Assembly (NCBI GenBank): GCA_049324835.1
Contig: JBMOMT010000022.1
Location: forward strand, 1 to 64,000
DNA: 64,000 bases
Direction: 5' to 3'
Origin: JBMOMT01 sp049324835
Lineage (GTDB): Bacteria; Chloroflexota; Anaerolineae; CAYNKW01
The stretch's first letter is position 1. The number at the start of each line of letters is the position of its first letter. Under the pieces are notes generated by a model, which was not told the DNA's origin, did no database searches, and saw nothing but the letters and a program-made list of their open reading frames with translations. The translations under genes were made by a program, and so were the position numbers. Positions 35,904-44,236 of the stretch are shown here, one piece after another.

Positions 35904-37418
35904 ATGGACATCAGGGTCAAAACGGGTGAGATTCAAAACGAGAACGGTGAGCTGATCGTGGTAAACCTCTTCGAGGGTGTCACCGCGCCGGGTGGGGCGA
36001 CCGGCGCGGTGGATAAAGCCCTGGGCGGCCAGATCAGCCGGCTCATTGCCGATGGCGATTTTAAGGGCAAAGTCCGAGAAACCGCGCTGCTCTATTCGAA
36101 CGGCGGCGTCCCGGCCAGACGTGTGCTGGTGGTCGGGCTGGGCAAGGCGGACAGGTTCAACCTGGAGGCCATCCGCGTCGCGGCGGCCACGGCGGCCAGG
36201 CGGGTGTGCGATCTGCGCGTCAAGAGTTTCAGCACCATCGTCCACGGCGCGGGTCGTGGCAGCATAGACCTGGTCGACGCCGCCCAGGCAGTGGTGGAGG
36301 GCACCGAACTGGCCCTTTACGAGTTCAGGGAGCTCAAAACCCGGCCCGACGACGATCCCAAAAAGGTTGAAAACATGACCTTTGTCGTTTTTGACCCAGA
36401 TAAACAGGCCGAGGTCGAAGCGGGGGTGGCTCTGGGGCGCACGGTCGCTGCCGGGGTGAGCCTGGCGCGTGATCTGGTGAACCGGCCGGCCAACTATGCC
36501 ACGCCCACTGTTCTGGCCCAACAGGCGCAGAGTCTGGCGCAGGAAGTTGGCCTGACGTGTCACATCCTCGATGAGGATGCGATGGCCGACCTGGGTATGG
36601 GATCGCTGCTGGGCGTGGCCCAGGGCAGCGACGAACCGGCCAAGTTCATCGTTTTGGAGCACAATACCGGGCGCGACGATCTGGACACACTGGTGCTGGT
36701 GGGTAAGGGAGTCACCTTTGACTCTGGCGGCATCTCGATCAAGGGCCGCGAAGGCATGGAGGATATGAAGGGCGACATGGCCGGTGGAGCGGCGGTGCTG
36801 GGGGCCATGCAAGCTGTGGCCACGCTGGGCCTGCCGTTACACGTGGTGGGGATGGTGCCGGCCACAGAGAATCTGCCCAGCGGCAAGGCTTATAAACCGG
36901 GCGATGTGGTGCGGGCCATGAACGGCACCACCATCGAAGTGATCAGCACCGATGCCGAGGGGCGCATGTTGCTGGCCGATGCGCTGTGTTATGCCGCGCG
37001 CTACCGACCCAGGGCTGTCGTCGACATTGCGACGCTCACCGGGGCCATCATGGTGGCTCTGGGCGCTCACGCCGCCGGCCTTTTCGACAACAACGATGAT
37101 CTGGCCGCCCGTCTGGAGGCTGCCGGTCGAATCACCCACGAGCGTCTGTGGCGCATGCCGCTCTTTGAGGAATACGGCGAACAACTCAAGAGTTTGGTGG
37201 CCGATTTTAAACACACCGGCGGCCGCGCCGCCGGAGCCATCACCGCGGCCTGCTTTTTGAGCAAATTTGCCGCCGATTTCCCCTGGGCTCATCTGGACAT
37301 CGCCGGCAGGGCCTGGACGGACGATGACAAGCCCTACACGCCTCGTTGGGCCACCGGCTATGGCGTGCGTCTGCTGATCCAGTTCCTGCGCGATTGGGCG
37401 GCCTCGCCGCCGGCGTGA
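35904..37418 (+). CDS. pepA: Cytosol (leucyl) aminopeptidase, M17
   Basis: A 504-residue protein from ATG 35904, with GGAGGA 6 nt upstream. The catalytic domain has KGVTFDSGGISIKG, MKGDMAGGAAVLGAM, the Arg/Lys-bearing NLPSGKAYKPGDV and the signature STDAEGRMLLADAL (NTDAEGR in most members). The N-terminal macro-like domain spans about the first 170 residues. M17 enzymes form hexamers using two metal ions and remove N-terminal hydrophobic residues. The change of Asn to Ser in the signature is conservative. A bidirectional terminator follows. Confidence 0.95.
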   Translation: MDIRVKTGEIQNENGELIVVNLFEGVTAPGGATGAVDKALGGQISRLIADGDFKGKVRETALLYSNGGVPARRVLVVGLGKADRFNLEAIRVAAATAARRVCDLRVKSFSTIVHGAGRGSIDLVDAAQAVVEGTELALYEFRELKTRPDDDPKKVENMTFVVFDPDKQAEVEAGVALGRTVAAGVSLARDLVNRPANYATPTVLAQQAQSLAQEVGLTCHILDEDAMADLGMGSLLGVAQGSDEPAKFIVLEHNTGRDDLDTLVLVGKGVTFDSGGISIKGREGMEDMKGDMAGGAAVLGAMQAVATLGLPLHVVGMVPATENLPSGKAYKPGDVVRAMNGTTIEVISTDAEGRMLLADALCYAARYRPRAVVDIATLTGAIMVALGAHAAGLFDNNDDLAARLEAAGRITHERLWRMPLFEEYGEQLKSLVADFKHTGGRAAGAITAACFLSKFAADFPWAHLDIAGRAWTDDDKPYTPRWATGYGVRLLIQFLRDWAASPPA

Positions 37419-37443
37419 GGCTGGGGCGGTCGATCTCGATCAG

Positions 37444-37471
37444 GAGGGCGAGTCTGGGACTCGCCCTCTTT
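37444..37471. terminator. Bidirectional terminator between pepA and the HAD gene
   Basis: A perfect 11-bp stem, GAGGGCGAGTC (37444-37454) and GACTCGCCCTC (37458-37468), with a 3-nt loop, followed by TTTATTT on the plus strand. It separates two converging operons. Confidence 0.8.
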
Positions 37472-38180
37472 ATTTCCAGCCGGCCAGCAGCGCCGTCAGA
37501 TCGGTCAGCGTGCCGCGCCAGGTGGGCGCCGGGGTATCGGGCGAGATCTGTGTCCGCGGGCCGGGCACCAGGAAGGTGGCGCAGCCCAGGTGGGCGGCCA
37601 CCATGTCCATGTCTTCATCGCCCACCACTAGGGTGGCCTGCGGCGGCTGGTCTATGGCCTGCAAAATCTGTTCAAAGTAGAGCAGGCTCGGTTTGGCGGC
37701 CCGGCTGTTCTCGTAGGTGGTCACCAGGTCAAAGGGGAACCCGGCCACACCGGCCCATTCCAGCCGCTGCTGCACGGCGGTGGTGGGGAAAAAAGGGTTG
37801 GTGGCGATGACGACCCGGCAGCCCAGGTCAAAAGCCTGTTGCACTGCCTGGCGGGCCTCTGGTTTGCGGCGGGTGTGCTGGCGCAGGCTGGCAAAGTCTT
37901 CCGCGTAAAATGCCTCAAAAATCGGCTCGATGTCCTGGCGAGAGTGGCCGGCGATGGGGAAAAAAGCCTCGAAAAAGACCTGCTCGTTGGTGGCGCGTCC
38001 GTCGTTGATCGCCATGCGGTCACTGGCACGCATGAGGTGAGGAACAAACTCTTGCGGTGGCACAATGTGCGCCAGCCGCGCACTGAGCAGCCGCAGGTAA
38101 TGCGGCAGGAATACGTCCATGTCGTTTTCCAAGAGTGTGCCATCCAGATCGAACAGCACTGCTTTGATCGTATTTTTCAC
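37470..38180 (-). CDS. HAD-superfamily hydrolase
   Basis: A 236-residue protein starting at GTG 38180, overlapping the GH13 stop by 4 bp. Motif I is VLFDLDGTLLEND, motif II lies in VVIATNPFFPT, the motif III Lys is in NSRAAKPSLLYFEQ, and motif IV is VVGDEDMDMVAA. This is a phosphatase-type HAD (Asp nucleophile plus general-acid Asp). The substrate is unknown. Coupling to a GH13 enzyme suggests a sugar phosphate, which is inference only. Confidence 0.88.
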   Translation of the reverse strand: MKNTIKAVLFDLDGTLLENDMDVFLPHYLRLLSARLAHIVPPQEFVPHLMRASDRMAINDGRATNEQVFFEAFFPIAGHSRQDIEPIFEAFYAEDFASLRQHTRRKPEARQAVQQAFDLGCRVVIATNPFFPTTAVQQRLEWAGVAGFPFDLVTTYENSRAAKPSLLYFEQILQAIDQPPQATLVVGDEDMDMVAAHLGCATFLVPGPRTQISPDTPAPTWRGTLTDLTALLAGWK

Positions 38181-39682
38181 GGCTCTGCCTTTCTTTTTTC
38201 CAATACAAACAGGTGATAACCCAGGCCCGGCACGTCGAGGTAGAGGCCGGGGGTGAGCAGATCGTCGCCCTGGCGGCAGTACACGATGTCACTCAGCCGA
38301 TCGTACAAGTCCCACTGGCTGCCGGCCAGTTCGGGCCAGGGCAGTGGCAGGTAACACTGTGAAGGGTGAGCGGCCAGGTTGATCACAGCCAGCCAGCGCG
38401 CCTGATCTCGTTGCCAGCCGGAGGCGAAAAAAGTTTGGTGACTGGGATTGCCCGGCCATGCCTTTTGGGGTTCCAGCCATCGCCATTGACCTTCGTGAAA
38501 GACCGGCTGGTGCAACGCGGCCAGCAAACGGCGGTAAAAATCCTCCAGACCCGGTTCAGGCGCTTCCGGATGATACCGTCCCAATTGCACCGGCAATTTG
38601 AGCCGGTAGCCGGCCGTCTGGCCCTGGTGGATCAGGCGAGCGCCGGGCAGCGTCAGCGCGGCCACGGCGGCGGCCTGGTTTCGCCCTGGCCCAAAGACGG
38701 CCAGGGCCCGTGGCTCGTCGTGGTTCTCGATAAAATGCACCAGCCGCCGTTGATAGTCTGTGCTTGCCAGCCGAACGTGATCTCGCAAGGCGGCCATGTC
38801 GCCGGCTCGCAGGCGGTCGTAGAGGCGTTTGTCGTAACAATAGTCGAACCCTTGCTGCAAGAGGGTGTACTCTATGTCCCAGTAGACCTCGGCCAGCAGG
38901 AGAAAATCCGGTCGAGATGCTTTGATCTGGGCGATGGCATCGGGCCAGAATTCGGCATCGGGCGGCTCAAAGGCGCCGCCCCAGGTGCGGCGGAAAACCT
39001 CGCCGGTGACGAGCATGGCCATATCGCAGCGCAGGCCATCGCAGCGGGCGGTAATACTCAGCAGCGTTTCGATCATGGCCTGGCGCGTCTCTGGGCGGCG
39101 ATAATCCAGTTGCACGGTGTCGGTCCAACCGGGAAAGTAGGGATCGCGGCCGTGGGCCAGGATGTGTTCGGCGGCGCGGAAATAGTTTTCCGGCGCGCGC
39201 GCCACATCGTCTGGGCTGCCGGGTACAAAGAGATGTGGCTGCTGCGTCACCCAGAGATGATCCAGCGCCAGATGGTTGGGCACAAAGTCCAGGATGAGGC
39301 GCAGGTTCAGTTTGCGCAGCCGCTGGCGCAGCGCGGCCAGTTCGGCGTCGCCGCCCAGGGCCGGATCGACGTGGTAAGCGTGGATGGCATAGGGCGATCC
39401 GACCACGTCCGGGGGGGTAAAATCGGGCAGGGCGCGGTGATATTCGGCCTGCAGGCCGCGATGCTCTTGAGCCACCCGACGACCTGCCGGGCTACGCTGC
39501 CAGACACCCATGAGCCACACGGCATCAAAGCCATCGTCCGCCAGTTGTGCCAGCTCGGTTGGGGGCACATTCGCCAACGTCACCCGGCGGCCGGCCTGGC
39601 GACTGAGCTCCTCCAGCCAGACCCAGGTATTGATCTCGTAGATGACAGGCATGTTACGCCAGGATGGCATGTCTCGACCCAC
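38177..39682 (-). CDS. Glycoside hydrolase family 13 (alpha-amylase-like)
   Basis: A 501-residue protein from GTG 39682, supported by AGAGGAG 7 nt upstream; ATGs at 39670 and 39652 are alternatives. All four GH13 conserved regions are present: I LDFVPNHLA, II GLRCDMAM (nucleophile Asp), III LLAEVYWD (acid/base Glu) and IV FIENHDEPRA. The protein starts directly in the barrel (VIYEINTWVWLEEL) without a signal peptide, so it is cytoplasmic, acting on an alpha-glucan or related glucoside. The C-terminal beta domain ends at VPGLGYHLFVLEKRKAEP. It leads a two-gene operon with the HAD hydrolase. Confidence 0.9.
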   Translation of the reverse strand: MGRDMPSWRNMPVIYEINTWVWLEELSRQAGRRVTLANVPPTELAQLADDGFDAVWLMGVWQRSPAGRRVAQEHRGLQAEYHRALPDFTPPDVVGSPYAIHAYHVDPALGGDAELAALRQRLRKLNLRLILDFVPNHLALDHLWVTQQPHLFVPGSPDDVARAPENYFRAAEHILAHGRDPYFPGWTDTVQLDYRRPETRQAMIETLLSITARCDGLRCDMAMLVTGEVFRRTWGGAFEPPDAEFWPDAIAQIKASRPDFLLLAEVYWDIEYTLLQQGFDYCYDKRLYDRLRAGDMAALRDHVRLASTDYQRRLVHFIENHDEPRALAVFGPGRNQAAAVAALTLPGARLIHQGQTAGYRLKLPVQLGRYHPEAPEPGLEDFYRRLLAALHQPVFHEGQWRWLEPQKAWPGNPSHQTFFASGWQRDQARWLAVINLAAHPSQCYLPLPWPELAGSQWDLYDRLSDIVYCRQGDDLLTPGLYLDVPGLGYHLFVLEKRKAEP

Positions 39683-39718
39683 CGAATTCTCCTCTGAAAC
39701 GGGTTCTCGGCCCGGTTC

Positions 39719-39747
39719 ATTTTACACTCAAAGGCGGTTGCAGGCAA
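39719..39747 (-). promoter_or_regulatory. Promoter of the GH13-HAD operon
   Basis: Minus strand TTGCCT (39742-39747), 17-bp spacer, TAAAAT (39719-39724), about 37 nt before the GH13 start codon. Confidence 0.55.
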
Positions 39748-39779
39748 GAGGCGGTCGGGGCTTTCCCAAAGCGGCAGAA

Positions 39780-39882
39780 TTCACCGCAGAGCCGCCGAGA
39801 TCGCCGGGTTTTGGATGTTTTTTGGTTTTCTCGGTGTTCCTTCGGCTACGCTCAGGACAGGTCTCTGCGCAGCCGGCGGTGA
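39780..39882. repeat. Degenerate palindromic intergenic repeat
   Basis: The stretch begins TTCACCGC and ends GCGGTGA, with Ser/Gly-free low-complexity T-rich middle and an internal CCTTCGGCTACGCTCAGGACA segment of the kind found in dispersed GAGCG(A/T)AG repeats. It lies in the 250-bp gap between the two divergent promoters here and encodes nothing that I can support. Confidence 0.35.
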
Positions 39883-39932
39883 GAAAAGGGTTCTTGACCG
39901 GCTTGGATGCCCTGAAGAGGCGGTTGGGATGT

Positions 39933-39961
39933 TTGCAATTTCACATTGGCTGGTGTAGAAT
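39933..39961 (+). promoter_or_regulatory. Promoter upstream of the CQLG protein and molybdopterin genes
   Basis: TTGCAA (39933-39938), 17-bp spacer, TAGAAT (39956-39961). Transcription from here gives a leader of about 145 nt before the first start codon at 40113. Confidence 0.6.
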
Positions 39962-40112
39962 AACGGCCAGGTTCTTGGAAGGTGTCATCGCGGCCATTCA
40001 GGGCATCGTGGGGAACGGTGACGCCTTTGCCTGGAAGGGAGAACCAGCTTGAATCCAGACCGGTCTCCTCTGCGAGGGCCGGTTTCTGTTTCGGAAGGAG
40101 GCTCAGGGCGCA
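39962..40112 (+). promoter_or_regulatory. Long structured 5' leader
   Basis: This 151-nt leader contains a clear hairpin near its 3' end: ACCGG pairs with CCGGT around a CCTC-TGC-GAGG inner stem (about 40058-40083), followed by the Shine-Dalgarno GGAAGGAGG. No open reading frame of worth is present. Because molybdopterin genes lie downstream, a Moco riboswitch is one idea, but I could not match its consensus by eye. Confidence 0.4.
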
Positions 40113-40517
40113 ATGGACGAAGGAAAAACGATTCGTTCTCAGATTCAGGCCCGTTTGGATCAGGATGGGCAGTTGACCTGCGAGGCGGCCCATCTCATTG
40201 CCCAGGAGCTGGGCACGGATCCACTGCACGTGGGTGATCAGGCCACGGCGCTGGACGTGCGCATCACGCGCTGCCAGTTGGGCTTTTTTGGTTACGCCGA
40301 AAAAAAGGGCATGCCGGGTTACAAGATCGTGCGCCAACTGGAAAGCGTACCGCAGGCGGTGGCAGCGGCGGTGTGGGAAGCTGCCCAGGGCGGCAAGCTC
40401 TCGTGCGCCCAGGTGTGGCAGATCGGGCAGGCGCATGGCATAACCCGGCCAGACATGGGCAACATCATCGAGACGTTGGGTGTCAAGACCAGCCCTTGCC
40501 AGTTGGGTTGCTTTTGA
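40113..40517 (+). CDS. Unknown protein with duplicated CQLG cysteine module
   Basis: A 134-residue protein I do not recognise. Two copies of a 41-residue module, at residues 19-59 and 94-134, align without gaps: each starts G-(Q/K)-L-(T/S)-C and ends CQLG-x-F, with exactly 31 residues between the two cysteines, and shares a helical I..Q...G centre. The modules look like small winged-helix or helix-turn-helix units (LIAQELGTDPLHVGDQATAL). The four cysteines could bind a metal or Fe-S cluster. GGAAGGAGG lies 11 nt upstream. It is the first gene of a run leading into moeA-moaA-moaD-moaE, so a regulatory or metal-related role in molybdenum cofactor supply is possible but unproven. Confidence 0.75.
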   Translation: MDEGKTIRSQIQARLDQDGQLTCEAAHLIAQELGTDPLHVGDQATALDVRITRCQLGFFGYAEKKGMPGYKIVRQLESVPQAVAAAVWEAAQGGKLSCAQVWQIGQAHGITRPDMGNIIETLGVKTSPCQLGCF

Positions 40518-40540
40518 TGAGCACTCGGAAAGGATGAGTT

Positions 40541-41095
40541 GTGGCTCAGATCGTCGAATCGTCTTTGATCGAGGGAGTGTTCCTGGTTGCGCTCAGGGCT
40601 TTTGCCGACGAGCGTGGACGTTTTTTGGAGACCTTTCGCAAAGAGTGGTTTCCACAGCGGAGCTGGTCGATCCTCCAGGGCAACGCCTCCTATTCGCAGG
40701 CTGGCGTGTTGCGCGGCTTGCACTATCATCACCGCCAGGTCGATTACTGGTTCTGCCCTGCCGGCGCCATTCGGGTGGGGCTGTGCGACCTGCGCCCCGG
40801 TTCCGCTACCCACCGCGCCGTGCAGACCATCGAGATCGGCGAGGCGAGCCCTACCGGGGTGTTCATCCCCATCGGTGTGGCCCACGGCTTTTTGGCCCTG
40901 AGCGACGCCATCCTGACTTACCTGGTGGATAACTATTACGATGGCAGCGACGAGCACGGTGTGGCCTGGGACGATCCCGACATCAACATGCCCTGGGGTA
41001 CGACCACGCCCCGACTCTCACCCCGTGATGCGCAGAACCCTCTGCTACGACATATCCCACCGGAAAACCTGCCCCAACCTGTCAGGCCGTCATGA
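40541..41095 (+). CDS. dTDP-4-dehydrorhamnose 3,5-epimerase-like protein
   Basis: A 184-residue cupin protein from GTG 40541 (GAAAGGATG upstream). RmlC/RfbC features are visible: RGRFLETFRKEWF, the catalytic-His segment GVLRGLHYHH, VGLCDLRPGSATH and FIPIGVAHGFLALSDAILTYLVDNYYDG. RmlC epimerises the C3 and C5 positions of a dTDP-keto sugar. No other rml genes are near, and its stop overlaps the moeA start (ATGA), so its real substrate may differ. The usual LHYQ is LHYH here. Confidence 0.8.
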   Translation: MAQIVESSLIEGVFLVALRAFADERGRFLETFRKEWFPQRSWSILQGNASYSQAGVLRGLHYHHRQVDYWFCPAGAIRVGLCDLRPGSATHRAVQTIEIGEASPTGVFIPIGVAHGFLALSDAILTYLVDNYYDGSDEHGVAWDDPDINMPWGTTTPRLSPRDAQNPLLRHIPPENLPQPVRPS

Positions 41096-42321
41096 ACCTG
41101 TATCCGCTGACACCTTTTGACGAGGCGCTGGCTCTTGTCCTGGCGCATACGCAGCGTCTGGATGTGCACCAGATCGCCTTTCACCAGGCGCTGGGCTGCG
41201 TGCTGGCCCAGGATGTGCGCGCGACCGAGCCCTTGCCGCCCTTTTTGGCCTCGGCTATGGATGGTTTTGCCGTGCTGGCCGCCGATTCTGCCGGCTGGCG
41301 CGAGATCGTTGGTGAGCAGTGGGCCGGGCCGGCAGAGGTTTTGGTGGTGCAGCCGGGCCAGGCGGTGCGTATCACCACCGGCGCCCCGCTGCCGCCGGGC
41401 GCCGACGCCGTGGCGCCGGTGGAAAACAGCATCGAGGTCGAAGGGCGGGTGCGTTTCGAGCGCGCCATCAGGGTGGGCGACAACGTGCGGCCCGTGGGCG
41501 AAGACATTCAAGCCGGGCAGTTGGCGCTCCAGGCCGGAACGACCATCGGCCCGGCCGAGATTGGCCTGCTGGCCAGCATGAACTGCGTGCGCCTGCCCGT
41601 TTACCGCCGGCCGGCCGTGGCCGTTCTTTCCACCGGCGACGAGATCGTCGAGCCGGGACTGCCTGCCGCGCCGGGCCAGATCCGCGATAGCAACCGCTAC
41701 ACCATCATGGCGGCGGTGGTTCAGGCGGGTGGGCTGCCCCTTTCGTTGGGCATCGTGCCCGACGACGAGGCCAGCCTGCGGGCCGCCTTTCGCCGCGGCC
41801 TGGAGCAGGCCGACGTGCTCATCAGCTCTGGCGGGGTCTCGATGGGCGAGCGAGATCTGTCTCGTGTGCTCATCGAAGAGTGGGGCGCGGTGCATTTTGG
41901 TCAGGTTGGGCAAAAGCCGGGTCGGCCCACCGTTTTCGCCACGGTGGATCGCGCCGGGTTCCCGCAGCGACGACTGGTGTTTGGCCTGCCGGGCTTTCCG
42001 GTGGCTTCGCTGATCAGTTTCGAGAACCTGGTGCGCCCTGCCCTGCGTAAAATGGCCGGTCACAGCCGGCTTTTCCGTCCGACGGTAGAGGCCCGGCTGA
42101 CACATCCCATCCAGCGCAAGGGCAACCGCGTCGAATTCCAGCGGGCGCGCATCGAATGGCGCGATGGCGCGTGGTTGGCCACCGTCACCGGCTTGCAGAC
42201 TTCGGGGCGGCTGCTCTCGCTGGTTGGAGCCAACGCGTTGTTGCGTCTGCCCATCGGCGTCAGGCTGCACCAGCCGGGTGATGTTGTGACGGCCATCCGC
42301 ATCGATCAGCCGGAAAGCTGA
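41092..42321 (+). CDS. moeA: Molybdopterin molybdenumtransferase
   Basis: A 409-residue protein overlapping the previous gene by 4 bp. Motifs of MoeA/gephyrin E domain: PFLASAMDGFAV, TGAPLPPGADAVAPVE, VLSTGDEIVEPG with QIRDSNRYTI, the SSGGVSMGERDL loop, and GLPGFPVASLISF. It inserts molybdate (or tungstate) into adenylylated molybdopterin. Followed by moaA at 18 bp. A protein of this length is a full-size MoeA. Confidence 0.96.
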   Translation: MNLYPLTPFDEALALVLAHTQRLDVHQIAFHQALGCVLAQDVRATEPLPPFLASAMDGFAVLAADSAGWREIVGEQWAGPAEVLVVQPGQAVRITTGAPLPPGADAVAPVENSIEVEGRVRFERAIRVGDNVRPVGEDIQAGQLALQAGTTIGPAEIGLLASMNCVRLPVYRRPAVAVLSTGDEIVEPGLPAAPGQIRDSNRYTIMAAVVQAGGLPLSLGIVPDDEASLRAAFRRGLEQADVLISSGGVSMGERDLSRVLIEEWGAVHFGQVGQKPGRPTVFATVDRAGFPQRRLVFGLPGFPVASLISFENLVRPALRKMAGHSRLFRPTVEARLTHPIQRKGNRVEFQRARIEWRDGAWLATVTGLQTSGRLLSLVGANALLRLPIGVRLHQPGDVVTAIRIDQPES

Positions 42322-42339
42322 GCCTGGAAAGGTTTTACC

Positions 42340-43326
42340 ATGCCCTATCTGGATAATTTTGCGCGACCGATCAATTACCTGCGCATCTCGGTGACGGATC
42401 GTTGCAACCTGCGTTGTGTCTATTGTATGCCGCCGCAGGGCATCCGTCAGCGAGCGCACGATGAAATTTTGAGTTACGAAGAGATCCAGCGGGTGGTCCA
42501 GGCGGCGGCGGCCATCGGCATTTCGAAAATCCGGCTCACCGGCGGCGAGCCGCTGGCCCGTCTGGGCCTGCCCCATCTGGTGCGCCTGATCGCCGCCGTG
42601 CCGGGTATCGACGATATCTCGATGACGACCAACGGCACGCTGTTGGCCGGCCACGCCGACGAACTGGCCGCCGCCGGGCTGCATCGTATCAACGTCAGCC
42701 TGGATACGTTGCAGCCAGAGCGATTCCGGCAGATCACCCGCCGCGGCGCGTTGGACGACGTGTGGCAGGGCATCGAGGCTGCCCAGCGGGCAGGCCTGAC
42801 GCCGATCAAACTGAACGTCGTCATCGTTCGTGGCATGAATCAAGATGAGGCCGCCGATTTCGCGCGTATGACGCTGCACCAACCCTGGCACGTGCGTTTT
42901 ATCGAGGTCATGCCGCTGGGGGCCAATGCGGCCTGGTCGGGTGATGGTTACGTGCCGCTGGCCGAGGTGCGGCAGTGCATCGAAACCGCTTTGGGCCCGC
43001 TGGAACCGGCGGGCGGCCCGGCGGGCAATGGCCCGGCGCGTTATTTTCGCCTGGCCGGGGCGGCTGGCACGCTGGGTTTCATCTCGCCGGTGAGTGAACA
43101 TTTTTGCTTCTCGTGCAATCGATTGCGCCTCACCGCCGATGGTAAACTGCGGCCCTGCCTGCTCTCCGATGCCGAGATCGATCTACGAACGCCGCTGCGG
43201 GCCGGCGCTTCTCAGGCTGAACTGGCCGAGTTATTGCACGCGGGCATCATGGACAAGCCAGACGGGCATCACCTGACGCAGGGCCAGTCGCCGTTGGCGC
43301 GGGTGATGGCCGAGATCGGGGGTTGA
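42340..43326 (+). CDS. moaA: GTP 3',8-cyclase
   Basis: A 328-residue radical-SAM protein. The N-terminal cluster motif is CNLRCVYC in LRISVTDRCNLRCVYCMPP; the second 4Fe-4S site near the C-terminus reads FCFSCNRLRLTADGKLRPCL. The chain ends in Gly-Gly, needed for activity in MoaA. It converts GTP to 3',8-cyclo-dihydro-GTP, the first step of molybdopterin synthesis. MoaC, its usual partner, is not encoded in the window. Confidence 0.97.
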   Translation: MPYLDNFARPINYLRISVTDRCNLRCVYCMPPQGIRQRAHDEILSYEEIQRVVQAAAAIGISKIRLTGGEPLARLGLPHLVRLIAAVPGIDDISMTTNGTLLAGHADELAAAGLHRINVSLDTLQPERFRQITRRGALDDVWQGIEAAQRAGLTPIKLNVVIVRGMNQDEAADFARMTLHQPWHVRFIEVMPLGANAAWSGDGYVPLAEVRQCIETALGPLEPAGGPAGNGPARYFRLAGAAGTLGFISPVSEHFCFSCNRLRLTADGKLRPCLLSDAEIDLRTPLRAGASQAELAELLHAGIMDKPDGHHLTQGQSPLARVMAEIGG

Positions 43327-43328
43327 CG

Positions 43329-43574
43329 GTGCGTGGATCGGTGCGGTTTTTTGCTTCGTTGCGCGAGGCGGCCGGGTGTGCGGATATGGCCTGGGAGCTG
43401 GCCGATGGGGCCACCCTGGCCGACCTGCTGGCGCATCTGCGCCGGGCCTTGCCGGCGCTGGAGCAGCCAATCGACAACGCCTGGCTGGCCGTCAACCGGC
43501 GTTATGCCGCCCTGGATGCCAGTTTGCAAGAGGGCGACGAGGTGGCGCTGTTCCCACCGGTGAGTGGAGGATAA
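43329..43574 (+). CDS. moaD: Molybdopterin synthase sulfur carrier subunit
   Basis: A small ubiquitin-fold protein of about 81 residues ending in VSGG, the Gly-Gly tail that is thiocarboxylated. RFFASLREAAG and NRRYAALDASLQEGDEVALFPPVSGG are typical. GTG 43329 has GGGGG upstream; TTG 43323 and GTG 43341 are alternatives. Its start is interleaved with the moaA stop, and moaE follows after 1 bp. Confidence 0.93.
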   Translation: MRGSVRFFASLREAAGCADMAWELADGATLADLLAHLRRALPALEQPIDNAWLAVNRRYAALDASLQEGDEVALFPPVSGG

Positions 43575-43575
43575 C

Positions 43576-44016
43576 ATGGTCAGGCTCTACGAGATCACCT
43601 CGGAACCGATCTCGGTGGACGAGGTATGCCGGCGGGTGAGCGGGCCGGCGGTGGGGGCGGTGGTTGGTTTTGTTGGCCTCGTGCGTGGCGCCAACGCCGG
43701 GCGGGTGGTGCGTTACCTGGAATATGAGGCCTACCCCGAAATGGCCGAGCCCATACTGGCCCAGATCGCTGCCGAGATCAAGGCTCGCTGGCCGGTGGAG
43801 GAGGTGGCGATCGTGCACCGCGTGGGCCGCCAGGAGGTGGGCGAAACGAGCGTGGTCATCGCCGTGGCCTCGAGCCACCGCCAGGGGGCCTTCGAGGCCG
43901 GTCGGTATGCCATCGATCGTATCAAAGAGATCGTGCCCATCTGGAAAAAAGAGGTTTTCGAGGGCGGCGAGGTGTGGATCGATGGGCCACCGGGCCAGCC
44001 TGTTGTAAAAAGTTGA
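43576..44016 (+). CDS. moaE: Molybdopterin synthase catalytic subunit
   Basis: A 146-residue protein. Diagnostic features: VVGFVGLVRGANAGR, YLEYEAYPEMAEP, VHRVGRQEVGETSVVIAVAS, HRQGAFEAGRYAIDRIKEIVPIWKKE (including the catalytic Lys region). With MoaD it inserts the dithiolene sulfurs into cyclic pyranopterin monophosphate. It is the last gene of the operon. ATG 43576 has GGAGG 5 nt upstream. Confidence 0.96.
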   Translation: MVRLYEITSEPISVDEVCRRVSGPAVGAVVGFVGLVRGANAGRVVRYLEYEAYPEMAEPILAQIAAEIKARWPVEEVAIVHRVGRQEVGETSVVIAVASSHRQGAFEAGRYAIDRIKEIVPIWKKEVFEGGEVWIDGPPGQPVVKS

Positions 44017-44067
44017 GTGGCGCGGTTGGTTTCTGGCTTGCGACAACTTTTACCTCTCGTCGATTTA

Positions 44068-44236
44068 ACCTGCCTGTAACTGCTCACCCTCCCGCAGGTT
44101 CTTGTGAGGACTCGGCAATGCCGTGGCCCTACACTGCCGCAATTTGCCGATTCACCAGCGTCCAGTTGGCTAGATTGTGGGACAGGATAAACGATTTTAG
44201 CCTGCGGGAGGGTAGGCTGAGCAGTCACACCTGCCT
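44068..44236. repeat. IS66-type MITE copy 2, with target duplication
   Basis: A 153-bp element (44076-44228) starts GTAACTGCTCA and ends TGAGCAGTCAC. It is flanked by perfect 8-bp direct repeats ACCTGCCT (44068-44075 and 44229-44236). It matches the reverse complement of the 20838-20978 element, including the CGTCCAGTTGGCTAGATTGT core, apart from an internal block that differs in length (near 44106-44140). Confidence 0.88.
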
